A stretch of 64,000 nucleotides of DNA from assembly GCF_003355475.1 (NCBI RefSeq), contig NZ_CP031356.1, forward strand, positions 2,728,001 through 2,792,000, read 5' to 3'. The translations under genes and the position numbers were made by a program. Below are positions 51,047 through 60,157 of this stretch, one piece after another (the first letter of the stretch is position 1; each line of letters begins with the position of its first letter). This DNA comes from Brachybacterium saurashtrense. GTDB lineage: Bacteria; Actinomycetota; Actinomycetes; Actinomycetales; Dermabacteraceae. Below the pieces are notes generated by a model. It was not told where the DNA came from. It worked only from the letters and a program-made list of their open reading frames with translations, and ran no database searches.

Positions 51047-53842
51047 TCAGCGCCGTCGGTGCAGCACGGGCACGGCGCCCAGACCGGTGGCGACCCCGTC
51101 GAGCATCGTCTCCAGCTCCTGCATCTGGAACCGCTCGCCGTAGGTGCGGTGCGCGGCGGCGACCATCTGCGCCGCGGCCTCGGCGTTCTCGGCAGCGGCG
51201 GCGGCCGCGGCGGTGGTGCCGTGGATCCGCAGGGTGAGGCGTGAGCGCCCGGCGGGGAGGAGACCGGTGAGGTCGAGCCGGTAGGGCGGGCGCCACAGCA
51301 CCCCCACCTCGGTCCCGTCCACCGAGACCACCGCGATCTCGCGCACGGGCGGCGCGAGCAGGGCCCGGTAGCCGCTGCCGCCGCCGGTGTGCGGCAGCAC
51401 GGTGCCGTCGCCGAGGTCCAGCACCAGCGGGCCCTGCGCGGTGCGCTCGTCGAGCTCGAGCACGGTCTCCAGGAGCAGCGGGGCGGTCTCCGCGGCCTCC
51501 TCGCCGTGTCGCAGGTGCGGGAGCGTGACCGGGTGGGAGGGCGCGCCGGGACGGGTGAGGCTCCAGGGGCCCTCGAGCCGCAGCGGCCCGTCGTGCGGGT
51601 GGGCCGCAGCGTCTGCAGGCGCCGAGGCGTCCGCAGGCGCCGAAGCGTCCGAGGTGCCCGGAACGTCGGAGGCGATCGGTGCCGGCTCCGGGGTCGCGAC
51701 CGGCGGGCCGACGACGGCTGCGGGCCCTGCCGGTCCGGTCGCGAGCAGCAGCAGCGCCTGATAGGGGTGCAGCTCCAGCGCACCGCCGGCGGGATCGAGG
51801 GTGAGGCTCTCACCGGGTGAGACTCCGCCCGGGTCCAGCAGCGTCAGCGCGGCGCGCGGCTCCCGCACCGAGACGTGGAGGGTGCGGTGCGTCGGCCCGG
51901 TGTTGACCAGCAGGTACAGGTCCCCGTCGGCGAGGCGTCGGCGCACCGTGCCCACCACGCCGCCGTCGCCGACGAGCACCAGCGGGGGCGGCAGGATCCC
52001 GCGCAGCGCCTCGGCGAGCGGAGAGTTCCCGCCGCCGTCCGCGCCGCGACCGCCGTGCCCGGCGCCGGCCTCCGCGCCCGCTACGTCCCCCGCAGCCCCG
52101 GACGTCGCGGCCCCGGCCATCGACAGCGTGGCGTGATCGACCAGGTGCTCGTCGGCGTAGCCGTCGGCCGGCATCTCGACGGGGAGCCCGGCGGGGTAGG
52201 CCGGGGAGTCCACGCTCAGCACGGTGCCGCCGGCCTCCCGCACCCGGTCCAGCCACGCGGCGGTCGCCGCGGGGAGGCGGTGCACGCGCGGCAGCACCAC
52301 GACCGGGTGGGCGGCGGGGTCGAGGCCGGGGAGGATCTCGTCGTCGATGAGGTCGAGGTCGTAGCCGGCGCGGCGGAGCGCCGCCGGGAGCTGCTCGCCG
52401 ATGCGGGCGCGGCAGGCGGCCCACAGGTCGTGGCCGGCGCCGCGGGCGGCGCGCACGTCCGCATAGGGCAGGTAGAGGGCGATGTCCGCGCCCGGGGCGC
52501 CGAGCCGCAGCGCGGCGCACAGCCGGGTGAGGTGGGCGGTGAGCTCTCCCATCGCGGGCCACCAGGCGTTGCGGTCGTCCAGCGCCCCGGCCGCGTAGAA
52601 GGTCCAGCCCAGGCCCGGCGCCTCCGGCGGGGAGTACGGCCAGCCGTGCCCCACGAAGTGGGTGATCCCCAGCAGCAGGTGCTCGTGCGCCTCGCCCAGC
52701 AGGTCCAGCGGCGCGGCGCGGAAGGAGGGCGAGTGCACCCACGTCCACACCTCGCTGGAGACCACCTCGCGGCGGTCGTGGTGCGCGGCCGACGAGGCCC
52801 AGCGGGACTGCGTGAGCGCCGTCCAGCCCGCGCCCTCGCCCTCGATGAGGTGGGCGCCGCGCTGGGCGGCGAGGGTGATCGGCGGCTGCCCGTAGCCCTG
52901 CAGGCGGAAGCGCACCCCGTGCTCCTCGGTCCAGGTGCGGCAGGTGGCCACGAACCCCTCCTCGACCAGCTCGGAGAGGGTGCGGCCGTAGTCCTCGCGC
53001 ACCTGCGCCGCGCCCGGGGCGTCCACCTCCAGCAGGTGCAGCACCTCCCGCAGGTCGTAGCCGCGCCGGGCGAGGAACCGGGCGGGCAGCGCGGCGGTCC
53101 AGCCGCAGTCGTACACCTCGAGGCTGTCGCTGAACACGGAGCCGAGCAGCGCGGCGGGCACCGCACCGAGGAGCGCGCCGCCCACCACGTCGAGGTGGTG
53201 ACGCACCGCGGCGGCGCTGAGATGATCCACCACGGGGCCCTCCGCCCCCGCGGCCGCCCGCTTGACCTGCTGCCCGGTCACCTCGGACCAGGCGATCAGC
53301 ACCGTGCGCGGGCCGCGTCCGGCCGGGATCTCGAGGCGTCCGTCCGTCACCGCGAGCCGGGTCCAGCCCGACGGCGGCAGCCCCTCCCCCACATGCACCG
53401 ACACCAGCTCGTCCCCCGGCCAGGATGGCGCGAGCTCCCAGCTCAGCGGCTGCGGGCCGAGATCGCGCCGCTCCCAGCGCAGGCGCCGCGCGGCGTACTC
53501 GGCCCCGATGTGGGCGCCGCCGTAGGACCAGCCGCTGCCCAGGGTCACGTCCAGCCGCAGGCCCAGCTCGCGGGCCCGCTCGGCCGCGTGGCGCACATGG
53601 GCGAGCACCTCGTCGGAGAGGTAGTCCGGGGCGCCGGGACGCAGGGGGTGCACGAGGGCGATCTCCGCGCCGCCCAGCCCCGCCGCGGCCATCGCCCGCA
53701 GCTCCCGGGCGATCTCGTCCCTGTCCATGTCCGGCCCGAACCACCACCAGCGCATCATCGGCCGCGCCCCCGGAGCGGGCGCGGCCAGGGCGTCGCGCAC
53801 GTCCTCGGCGGTGTGCGGGGGCAAGGTGGTGTGCTCGGGCAT
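51047..53842 (-). CDS. GH106-like alpha-L-rhamnosidase
   Basis: A 931-residue cytoplasmic enzyme (no signal peptide). The N-terminal part has the GH106 opening MMRWWWFGPDMDRDEIARE and GGAEIALVHPL, then LDVTLGSGWSYGG, a WVHSPSF region, and HFVGHGWPYSPP. The C-terminal 150 residues form a galactose-binding-like sandwich (LVLDLGDGTVLPHTGGGSG). Between them is a long Ala/Pro/Asp hinge made of near-repeats (ASAPADASAPADA). Many GH106 members remove rhamnose from pectic or AGP chains. It is the last gene of a minus-strand operon with a MalFG transporter and two oxidoreductases. Family assignment is by pattern; exact linkage specificity is unknown. Confidence 0.78.
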   Translation of the reverse strand: MPEHTTLPPHTAEDVRDALAAPAPGARPMMRWWWFGPDMDRDEIARELRAMAAAGLGGAEIALVHPLRPGAPDYLSDEVLAHVRHAAERARELGLRLDVTLGSGWSYGGAHIGAEYAARRLRWERRDLGPQPLSWELAPSWPGDELVSVHVGEGLPPSGWTRLAVTDGRLEIPAGRGPRTVLIAWSEVTGQQVKRAAAGAEGPVVDHLSAAAVRHHLDVVGGALLGAVPAALLGSVFSDSLEVYDCGWTAALPARFLARRGYDLREVLHLLEVDAPGAAQVREDYGRTLSELVEEGFVATCRTWTEEHGVRFRLQGYGQPPITLAAQRGAHLIEGEGAGWTALTQSRWASSAAHHDRREVVSSEVWTWVHSPSFRAAPLDLLGEAHEHLLLGITHFVGHGWPYSPPEAPGLGWTFYAAGALDDRNAWWPAMGELTAHLTRLCAALRLGAPGADIALYLPYADVRAARGAGHDLWAACRARIGEQLPAALRRAGYDLDLIDDEILPGLDPAAHPVVVLPRVHRLPAATAAWLDRVREAGGTVLSVDSPAYPAGLPVEMPADGYADEHLVDHATLSMAGAATSGAAGDVAGAEAGAGHGGRGADGGGNSPLAEALRGILPPPLVLVGDGGVVGTVRRRLADGDLYLLVNTGPTHRTLHVSVREPRAALTLLDPGGVSPGESLTLDPAGGALELHPYQALLLLATGPAGPAAVVGPPVATPEPAPIASDVPGTSDASAPADASAPADAAAHPHDGPLRLEGPWSLTRPGAPSHPVTLPHLRHGEEAAETAPLLLETVLELDERTAQGPLVLDLGDGTVLPHTGGGSGYRALLAPPVREIAVVSVDGTEVGVLWRPPYRLDLTGLLPAGRSRLTLRIHGTTAAAAAAAENAEAAAQMVAAAHRTYGERFQMQELETMLDGVATGLGAVPVLHRRR

Positions 53843-53922
53843 CGCGGCCCTCCGGGGGGCGTGGGTGGGTCAGGCGGGCAGGGCGCCGGGGCGTGCAGGA
53901 GGGCGGGGCCCCGGTCGCCCGG

Positions 53923-55173
53923 TCAGGCGGGCGGGGTCCAGCGGTGCACGGCGTCCGGGCGGGCCCAGGGCACCCCGAGCTCGCTGAACGGCTGCCCGGT
54001 CGCGAGCGCGGTGCGCAGGGTCTGTTCGATCCCGTCCACCACCGGATGGGCGGCCTCCCCCTCCCCCGCCCAGGTCACGCCGGCCTCGATCGGCAGCGGA
54101 TCGGGGACGGACTGGGTCGCCTCGAGCACGGCGCTGAACACGCCGGTGGAGGCGAGCGGGGAGCGCAGCGGCACGGAGCGGTCGCGCACGTGGGCCAGGA
54201 GGTTCTCCATCAGGTCCTCGCGCTCGTGGGCGAGCTCCTGCGCGGTGCCGTCGGCCGCGGTGCGCACCGAGCGGTCCTCCGTGTAGTACAGGCGGTGGCC
54301 GCCGCCGCTGCCGCGGATCTCGATCCAGGGGCTGGTCTGCTCGGCGGCGACGGTGGTCAGCGCGCACACCACCGCCGGCGCCTCCCCTGCCGGGTCGATG
54401 CGCAGGAAGGCGGTGTCGTCGGCCTCGATGTCGTGGGCGTGCCGCAGCTCGACGGTGACCGCGGCGATGTCCGCCACGTCGTCGATCCCGGCGATCGCGA
54501 GGCCGGCGTGCACGGAGTGGGCGAGGGGGTTGGTGGCCACGCCGTCGGCCACCCGCCGGCCGTCCAGGCGGCGCTTCCCGGCCCAGGCGGAGCGGGCGTA
54601 GTAGGCGCGGTCGCGCAGCCACGCCCCGTACACGTGCACCGCCTCGATCCGCCCGAGCGCGCCGGTGGCGACCTCCTCGCGCAGCACGTCCACGCCGGCG
54701 CCGCCGCGGGCCTGGAAGCCCACCTGCACGGAACGTCCGGCGGCCTCGGCGGCCTCGAGCAGGCGCCAGTGGTCCTCGAGAGAGGGCACCGGCGGCTTCT
54801 CCAGGTACACGTCGAGCCCGGCGGCGAGCGCCTCGGTGGCGAGCTCCAGGTGGGTGCCGATGGGGGTGGCGATGGCGACCACCTCGGGGCGGTCGGCCTC
54901 CGGGGTCGCCTCGAGCAGCGCCGCGAGGCTGCGGTGGTGGATGCCGGCCAGCTCCGGGGGCGGCTCGGCCACGTCCACCACCCCCACCAAGCGGGCGATT
55001 CCCCGCGCGGCGAGGCGCGAGAGGGTGCGCAGGTGCACGGCGCCGAAGCCGCGGGTGCCGAGCAGCGCGACCCGCACCGGCGCGACGCCGCTGGCGACGG
55101 CGTCGGGCCCGGTGGCGGCGCCGCGCCCGGTGGCGGCGTCGAGCCGGGCGGTGGCGTCGGCCGACGGGCTCAT
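53923..55173 (-). CDS. Gfo/Idh/MocA-family oxidoreductase (second of a pair)
   Basis: A 416-residue NAD(P)-dependent dehydrogenase-like protein. The Rossmann motif is VALLGTRGFGAVHLRTL; the EKP active-site motif is DVYLEKPPVPSLEDH with the catalytic-type Lys; the C-terminal sheet domain includes LAHSVHAGLAIAG with a His in the usual place. The first 30 residues are a variable Ala/Asp/Gly extension. Its start overlaps the stop of the first oxidoreductase (ATGA). It probably oxidises or epimerises a sugar in the rhamnosidase pathway; the substrate is unknown. Confidence 0.87.
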   Translation of the reverse strand: MSPSADATARLDAATGRGAATGPDAVASGVAPVRVALLGTRGFGAVHLRTLSRLAARGIARLVGVVDVAEPPPELAGIHHRSLAALLEATPEADRPEVVAIATPIGTHLELATEALAAGLDVYLEKPPVPSLEDHWRLLEAAEAAGRSVQVGFQARGGAGVDVLREEVATGALGRIEAVHVYGAWLRDRAYYARSAWAGKRRLDGRRVADGVATNPLAHSVHAGLAIAGIDDVADIAAVTVELRHAHDIEADDTAFLRIDPAGEAPAVVCALTTVAAEQTSPWIEIRGSGGGHRLYYTEDRSVRTAADGTAQELAHEREDLMENLLAHVRDRSVPLRSPLASTGVFSAVLEATQSVPDPLPIEAGVTWAGEGEAAHPVVDGIEQTLRTALATGQPFSELGVPWARPDAVHRWTPPA

Positions 55174-56531
55174 CGGGCCGCCTCGACCAGGCCGTCCTCG
55201 CGGGTGAGGTCCAGGCCCAGGAACTCGGCGACGTCCACCGGCGCCGAGGTGGCCAGCGACTCGTTGCCGCAGATGCCCACGGAGATGGCGCGCAGGCCGT
55301 CGCGGTGGTCGGAGGGGCGGCCCAGCTCGTCCTCGACGGGGCCCACGAACACGTCGCGCAGCAGCAGCGCGTCGCCACCGCCGTGCCCGCCCACGCCCTC
55401 GGGGATCTCCACCTCGCGGGCGGGGGCGAAGTGGGTCTGCACCACAAGGCGTTCCCCGCGCTCGCGCACCCCGGCATCCGCGGTGGTGACGGCGACGGCG
55501 CTGGGGTCCACGTGGGTGGCGGAGCTCGCGTCGTCCTCGCCGCGGGCGATCACCTCGGCGCGCTCCACCACCTCGAGCTCGGCCCGGCCCTTCGTGCCGT
55601 TGACCGCCACCCGGTAGCCCTCCCAGGGGCTGTGGGCGTTGAGCGCATAGGTGAGCACCGCGCCGCGGGAGTAGTCCACCAGGGCGGTGAGGTTGTCCTC
55701 CGCGGTGATGCCGGCGTCGAACACGGAGCGGTCGCGCTGGTAGCCGTCGTGCTGCTCGGCCTGGAGGTACAGCGCCTCGAGCCGCTCGTCGCTGCGCAGG
55801 TCCAGCTCGAAGGGGTCGTGAGGGCCGTCGTGCGTGCCGCGCGGGGGCAGCGCCGCCTGGCCGCGCGCGGCGGCGGCGTCGGCCCCGTAGAAGCGCAGCC
55901 CGCCCCGGGCGTACACCTGCACGGGGGTGTCCGCGATCCACCAGTTCACCAGGTCGAAGTGGTGGGCGGCCTTGTGGATGAACAGGCCGCCGCTGTTGGT
56001 CTTGTCGCGGTGCCAGCGGCGGAAGTAGTCCGCGCCGTGCTGGGTGTCCAGCACCCACTCGAAGGTCACCGAGACCACGTCCCCGATCTCGCCGGAGGCG
56101 ATGACCTGCTTCAGCGCCGTGTTGCGGGGGCTGTAGCGGTAGTTGAAGGTCACCACCACGCTGCGGCCGGTGCGGTCGATCGCCTCCTGGATCGCGCGTG
56201 CCGACGGGGCGTCGATGGTCAGCGGCTTCTCCACCACCACGTCCGCGCCCGCGTCGAGGGAGCGCACCACGTGCTCGGCGTGCAGGCGGTCCAGGCTGGT
56301 GACGATCACGCGGTCCACCCGCTCCTCGCGGATGATCTCCTCGAGCTCGTCGGGCCCGCCCAGGCGCACGTCCGCGAAGGCCGGGACCCGGTCCCGGTGG
56401 AACTCGCGACGGGCGGGGTTGATGTCCAGCAGCGCCACCAGCTCGGCGACGTCGGCGTGGGGGCCGGCGATCGCATCGAGGTACATCTGGGCGCGGTGGC
56501 CGGAGCCGATCAGGGCGTAGCGGGTGGTCAT
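55170..56531 (-). CDS. Gfo/Idh/MocA-family oxidoreductase (first of a pair)
   Basis: A 453-residue dehydrogenase-like protein. Rossmann motif YALIGSGHRAQMYLDAI; VVVEKPLTIDAPSAR carries the EKP motif; NYRYSPRNTALKQVI and NSGGLFIHKAAHHFDLVNWW supply the active-site His and the substrate face. It is distinct in sequence from its neighbour, so the pair is unlikely to be a recent duplication. Two such enzymes acting in series (oxidation, then reduction) would fit an epimerisation or a keto-intermediate glycoside cleavage (inference). Confidence 0.88.
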   Translation of the reverse strand: MTTRYALIGSGHRAQMYLDAIAGPHADVAELVALLDINPARREFHRDRVPAFADVRLGGPDELEEIIREERVDRVIVTSLDRLHAEHVVRSLDAGADVVVEKPLTIDAPSARAIQEAIDRTGRSVVVTFNYRYSPRNTALKQVIASGEIGDVVSVTFEWVLDTQHGADYFRRWHRDKTNSGGLFIHKAAHHFDLVNWWIADTPVQVYARGGLRFYGADAAAARGQAALPPRGTHDGPHDPFELDLRSDERLEALYLQAEQHDGYQRDRSVFDAGITAEDNLTALVDYSRGAVLTYALNAHSPWEGYRVAVNGTKGRAELEVVERAEVIARGEDDASSATHVDPSAVAVTTADAGVRERGERLVVQTHFAPAREVEIPEGVGGHGGGDALLLRDVFVGPVEDELGRPSDHRDGLRAISVGICGNESLATSAPVDVAEFLGLDLTREDGLVEAAR

Positions 56532-56577
56532 GTCTCTCCTGGGTGCCGAACGGGCGGAGTGCGGGCGGGAACGGGCG

Positions 56578-56604
56578 GGGCGGGCGCCGTGGGGGCGCCC
56601 GCCC
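56578..56604 (-). terminator. Hairpin between MalG and the oxidoreductase genes
   Basis: GGGCGGGCGCC (56578-56588) pairs perfectly with GGCGCCCGCCC (56594-56604), an 11-base stem with a five-base loop. It starts seven bases after the MalG stop on the minus strand. It may act as a partial terminator or mRNA stabiliser between the transporter and enzyme halves of the operon. Confidence 0.5.
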
Positions 56605-56610
56605 GGGGAA

Positions 56611-57528
56611 CTACTTGATGCCGGTGGTGGCGAAGCCCTTCACCAGGAACCGCTGCCCGAAGAGGAACACCAGGAACAGCGGGACCAGCGAGAGCACCGA
56701 CATCGCGAACATCGCGCCCCAGTCGGAGGCGCCCTGCGTGTCGAGGTAGGAGCGCAGCGCCAGCGGGACGGTGAAGTTGTCCGGGGTGGTGAGGTAGATC
56801 AGCGAGCCGAAGAAGTCGTTCCACGTCCACATGAAGGTGAAGATCGTGGTGGTGGCCAGCGCCGGCATCATCAGCGGCAGGATCACCTGGAAGAAGATGC
56901 GGAAGTGGCCGCAGCCGTCGATGCGCGCCGCCTCGTCCAGCTCCTTCGGGATGCCACGGATGAACTGCACCATGAGGAAGATGAAGAACGCATCGGTGGC
57001 CAGGAACTTCGGCAGGATCAGGGGGAGCATCGTGTTCACCCAGCCGGTCTGGGAGAAGATGATGTACTGCGGCACGATCACCACGTGGATCGGCAGCATC
57101 AGCGTCATCAGCATGATGGCGAAGGCGATGTTCCGCCCCCAGAACTTCAGCCGCGCGAAGGCGTAGGCGGTGAGCGTGCAGGCGAACAGGTTGCCGATCA
57201 CGCAGCCGATCACCAGCAGCGTCGAGTTCATGAGGTAGTGCGAGAACTCGAAGGACTGCGCGCTCCAGCCCCGCACGTAGTTGTCGATGTCGAAGCTCAG
57301 CGGGAACAGCGACGGATTGCGGAAGATCTCGTCGTTGGGACGCAGCGAGGAGACCACCATCCACAGCAGCGGATAGATCATCGCCAGGCTCGCCACGATC
57401 ATGAACACGTGCTTCAGGCCGCGGCGCAGCAGGTGCCGGGAATGGCGACGCACGGGGACGTCCTCGGCGGAGGTGGTGGTCGCGGGGGTGCCGGAGCGTT
57501 CCGGCGCGGTCACGGAGAGATCAGTCAT
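56611..57528 (-). CDS. CUT1 sugar ABC transporter permease, MalG type
   Basis: A 305-residue permease. The first helix is VFMIVASLAMIYPLLWMVVS; the EAA loop reads ELDEAARIDGCGHFRIFF followed by ILPL; the tail is FGQRFLVKGFATTGIK. Its ATG lies eight bases inside the end of the MalF gene. It is the only MalFG pair beside a CGPNA-type binding protein, and may serve several of them. Confidence 0.93.
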   Translation of the reverse strand: MTDLSVTAPERSGTPATTTSAEDVPVRRHSRHLLRRGLKHVFMIVASLAMIYPLLWMVVSSLRPNDEIFRNPSLFPLSFDIDNYVRGWSAQSFEFSHYLMNSTLLVIGCVIGNLFACTLTAYAFARLKFWGRNIAFAIMLMTLMLPIHVVIVPQYIIFSQTGWVNTMLPLILPKFLATDAFFIFLMVQFIRGIPKELDEAARIDGCGHFRIFFQVILPLMMPALATTTIFTFMWTWNDFFGSLIYLTTPDNFTVPLALRSYLDTQGASDWGAMFAMSVLSLVPLFLVFLFGQRFLVKGFATTGIK

Positions 57529-58459
57529 CGTAATGCACCCAGAACTTGGAGACGAAGAAGTTGATCGCGGTGAAGATCGCGACGATGACCAGCAGCAGCC
57601 AGGCCATCGCGGAGGCGTAGCCCATGTCGAACTGGCCGAAGCCCTTCTGGTACAGGTACAGCGTGTAGAACATCGTCGAATCCGACGGGCCGCCGGTGCC
57701 GCCCGAGACCACGAACGCCTGCGTGAAGGTCTGGAAGGCGTTGATGACCTGCAGCACCAGGTTGAAGAAGATGATCGGGGTGAGCAGCGGGATGGTGATC
57801 CGGAAGAACTGCGAGACCTTCGAGGCGCCGTCCACGCTGGCGGCCTCGTAGTACATCTGCGGGATCTGCCGCAGCCCGGCGAGGAAGATGATCATCGGCG
57901 AACCGAAGGTCCACACGTGCAGCAGGATGATGGTCCACAGCGCCGTGTCCGGGTTGGAGACCCAGCCCGGCATGCCGGTGAAGCCCAGCGCCCCGAGGAA
58001 CTGGTTCACCAGGCCGTTGGCGCCGAACATCTGCCGCCACAGGATCGAGATCGCGACCGAGCCGCCCAGCAGCGAGGGCAGGTAGAACACCGAGCGGTAG
58101 AACGACAGGCCCTTCATGCCCTGATTCAGCAGCACCGCCAGCAGCAGGGCCGCGATCAGCTGCAGCGGGGTGCCCACCAGCACGTAGGTGAAGGTGACGA
58201 TGAGGGAGTTGTGCAGGCGGGTGTCGCCCCACATGCGCTGGAAGTTCTCCAGCCCCACCCATTCGGGGGCCGCGAGCATGCTGTAGTCGGTGAAGGACAG
58301 GTACAGCGAGGCCAGCATCGGCAGGATCGTGATGCCCAGCAGGCCCAGCAGCCACGGGGCCATGAACACCAGGCCCGCCCGGTTGTCGGGGTGCTTCTCG
58401 CGGGGGCCGCGGTTCCTGCCGCGCGACAGGATCTGGCTGAGTTCTCCGACAGCGCTCAT
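57521..58459 (-). CDS. CUT1 sugar ABC transporter permease, MalF type
   Basis: A 312-residue permease starting with a basic stretch, then AGLVFMAPWLLGLLGITILP as the first helix. Later LIAALLLAVLLNQG, the EAA loop MYYEAASVDGASKVSQFFR with ITIPLL, and SAMAWLLLVIVAIFTAINFF. A long 16-base-pair hairpin stands between it and the upstream binding-protein gene, which may lower its expression relative to that gene. Confidence 0.93.
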   Translation of the reverse strand: MSAVGELSQILSRGRNRGPREKHPDNRAGLVFMAPWLLGLLGITILPMLASLYLSFTDYSMLAAPEWVGLENFQRMWGDTRLHNSLIVTFTYVLVGTPLQLIAALLLAVLLNQGMKGLSFYRSVFYLPSLLGGSVAISILWRQMFGANGLVNQFLGALGFTGMPGWVSNPDTALWTIILLHVWTFGSPMIIFLAGLRQIPQMYYEAASVDGASKVSQFFRITIPLLTPIIFFNLVLQVINAFQTFTQAFVVSGGTGGPSDSTMFYTLYLYQKGFGQFDMGYASAMAWLLLVIVAIFTAINFFVSKFWVHYDD

Positions 58460-58490
58460 CCGTCGTCTCCTTTCTGTGGGGCCCGCCCGG

Positions 58491-58528
58491 GACGGGGCCG
58501 ACGGGGGCGATGCCCCGTCGGCCCCGTC
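58491..58528 (-). terminator. Strong hairpin between binding-protein and permease genes
   Basis: Positions 58491-58506 pair perfectly with 58513-58528: a 16-base stem, six-base loop, nearly all G-C. It follows the binding-protein stop by 16 bases on the minus strand, 32 bases before the MalF start. Such elements stabilise the upstream mRNA and reduce read-through, giving more binding protein than permease. Both arms contain the word GGCCGACGGG. Confidence 0.6.
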
Positions 58529-58544
58529 GGGCCGGCGGCGGGGG

Positions 58545-59855
58545 TCAGCTCAGCGCCGCGCCGAGCTCGTCGAGCAGGCGCTGACCGGCCTCTTCCGGAG
58601 TGACGTTGCCGAAGAGCATGTCCTCGCCGGCGCGGGTGAGGATCGACTCGAACTCGCCGCCTCCCTGCGGGGTGATCTCCGGCGCGGGCCCGAGCTCGGA
58701 CTCGATGGCGTTGAGGAAGTCGACGGCCTTGGTGTTGGCCTCGTCGAGATCCGGCACGATCGCCTCGCGCACGGAGAGGTTGCCGGGCACACCCCGCTCC
58801 ACGGAGAGGATCTTGCCGGCCTCCGGGGAGTTGACCAGGAAGTCGACGAACGCGACCGCGGCCTCGGGATTCGCGGAGTTGGCGGAGACCGCCCAGTACA
58901 TCGAGGCCTTGTACCACAGCTGCGCGTCGGAGGCGGAGCCCGTCATCGACGGCGGGCGCAGCACCGTGACGCCCTCGGGCACCAGCCCGTCGTGGGCGAC
59001 GACCTGGTTGGACCAGGCCACCGTCATCGCGACCTTGCCGGTCGCGAACAGCGACTGGTCCATCGACTGCGAGGCGTCCTCCACGGAGGTGCTGGCGTCG
59101 GGGCCGGCGCCGCTCTCCTGGATGCGCTTGCCCCACTCGAACCACTCGGTGGCGGTGGCGGCGTCGAAGCCGGCCGCGCCGTCCTTGTACTGGTCCTGGC
59201 CGGCCTGGCGCACGTACACCTGGAACAGGCCCTGGACGGTGCTCATCTGCGTCATGCCGTAGGTGCCGTCCGGGGTGCTCTCGGAGATCTGCACCGCGGT
59301 GTCGATGAGATCGTCCCAGGTCCAGGTGGTGTCATCGGGGATGTCGACCCCGGCCTCGTCGAACACCTCCGGGTTGATGAGGAAGCAGAACGAGTTCAGG
59401 CCGGCGTTGATCGCGGCGAGCCCCACCTCGGGCAGCTCGCCCACCTCCACGGAGCCCTCGGCGAACTCGGAGGTGTCCAGCCCGGCGCCGGCGAGGTCCA
59501 GCAGCGCGCCGCGCTGGCCGTACTCGGCGAGGTACTTCTCGTCCATCTGCACGATGTCGGGGAAGTCGCCGCCGGCGGTCTGGGTGGCGAGCTTGTCCCA
59601 GTAGCCGCTCCACTCCCCCGGCTCGAGGGAGATGGTGACGTCCGGGGCGACGTCGCCGTAGGCGGCGACCACGTTCTCGGTGTTCTCGTTGCGGGTGGGG
59701 TTGCCCCACCAGGCCAGGCGCAGGCTGCCGGAGTCGGCGGAGCCCTCCTCACCGCCGGAGGAGGAGCCTCCGGAGGCGTTGGGGCCGCAGGCCGCGAGGC
59801 CGGCGAGACCGGGGACGGCGAGGCCGAGGGCGAGCGCGGAGCGTCGGGTGTACAT
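58545..59855 (-). CDS. Sugar-binding lipoprotein, CGPNA family (copy 3), with permeases
   Basis: A 436-residue lipoprotein: MYTRRSALALGLAVPGLAG then lipobox LAACGPNA. Family marks: LRLAWWGNPTRNENT, WSGYWDKLATQTAGGD, DIVQMDEKYLAEYG, DDTTWTWDDLIDTA, AQLWYKASMYWAVSA. It leads the operon MalF, MalG, two oxidoreductases, GH106. The ATG at 59855 has AAAGGAG six bases before it; an upstream ATG adds six residues without a better site. It resembles copy 1 at 38051 most closely. Confidence 0.92.
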   Translation of the reverse strand: MYTRRSALALGLAVPGLAGLAACGPNASGGSSSGGEEGSADSGSLRLAWWGNPTRNENTENVVAAYGDVAPDVTISLEPGEWSGYWDKLATQTAGGDFPDIVQMDEKYLAEYGQRGALLDLAGAGLDTSEFAEGSVEVGELPEVGLAAINAGLNSFCFLINPEVFDEAGVDIPDDTTWTWDDLIDTAVQISESTPDGTYGMTQMSTVQGLFQVYVRQAGQDQYKDGAAGFDAATATEWFEWGKRIQESGAGPDASTSVEDASQSMDQSLFATGKVAMTVAWSNQVVAHDGLVPEGVTVLRPPSMTGSASDAQLWYKASMYWAVSANSANPEAAVAFVDFLVNSPEAGKILSVERGVPGNLSVREAIVPDLDEANTKAVDFLNAIESELGPAPEITPQGGGEFESILTRAGEDMLFGNVTPEEAGQRLLDELGAALS

Positions 59856-60157
59856 CGGATCTCCTTTGATCATGGCGGGGGCTCGGGCCCCGGGTGGGGC
59901 CGACGGGTGGAGCGGGGGCGGACCGGGCGGTGGGCCCGGGATGGTGCAGGGCGATGCGGCGGTACGGGTGATGCGGCGCCTCGCCTCCCGGCGGGGCGGG
60001 CACGTGAGCGCCGGCCGCGCACCGCCCGGACGACCGGCCGGGGCCGGCGGTGCGCCGCCCCGGGATCTCCGGGAGCAGCACCAGCGGTGTGCAAGTTTTC
60101 AGGTCCGCCGTGCACCTCTCCCGTCGTCGGGGGCGGAGCTCGTGCGGTGGTCACCAC

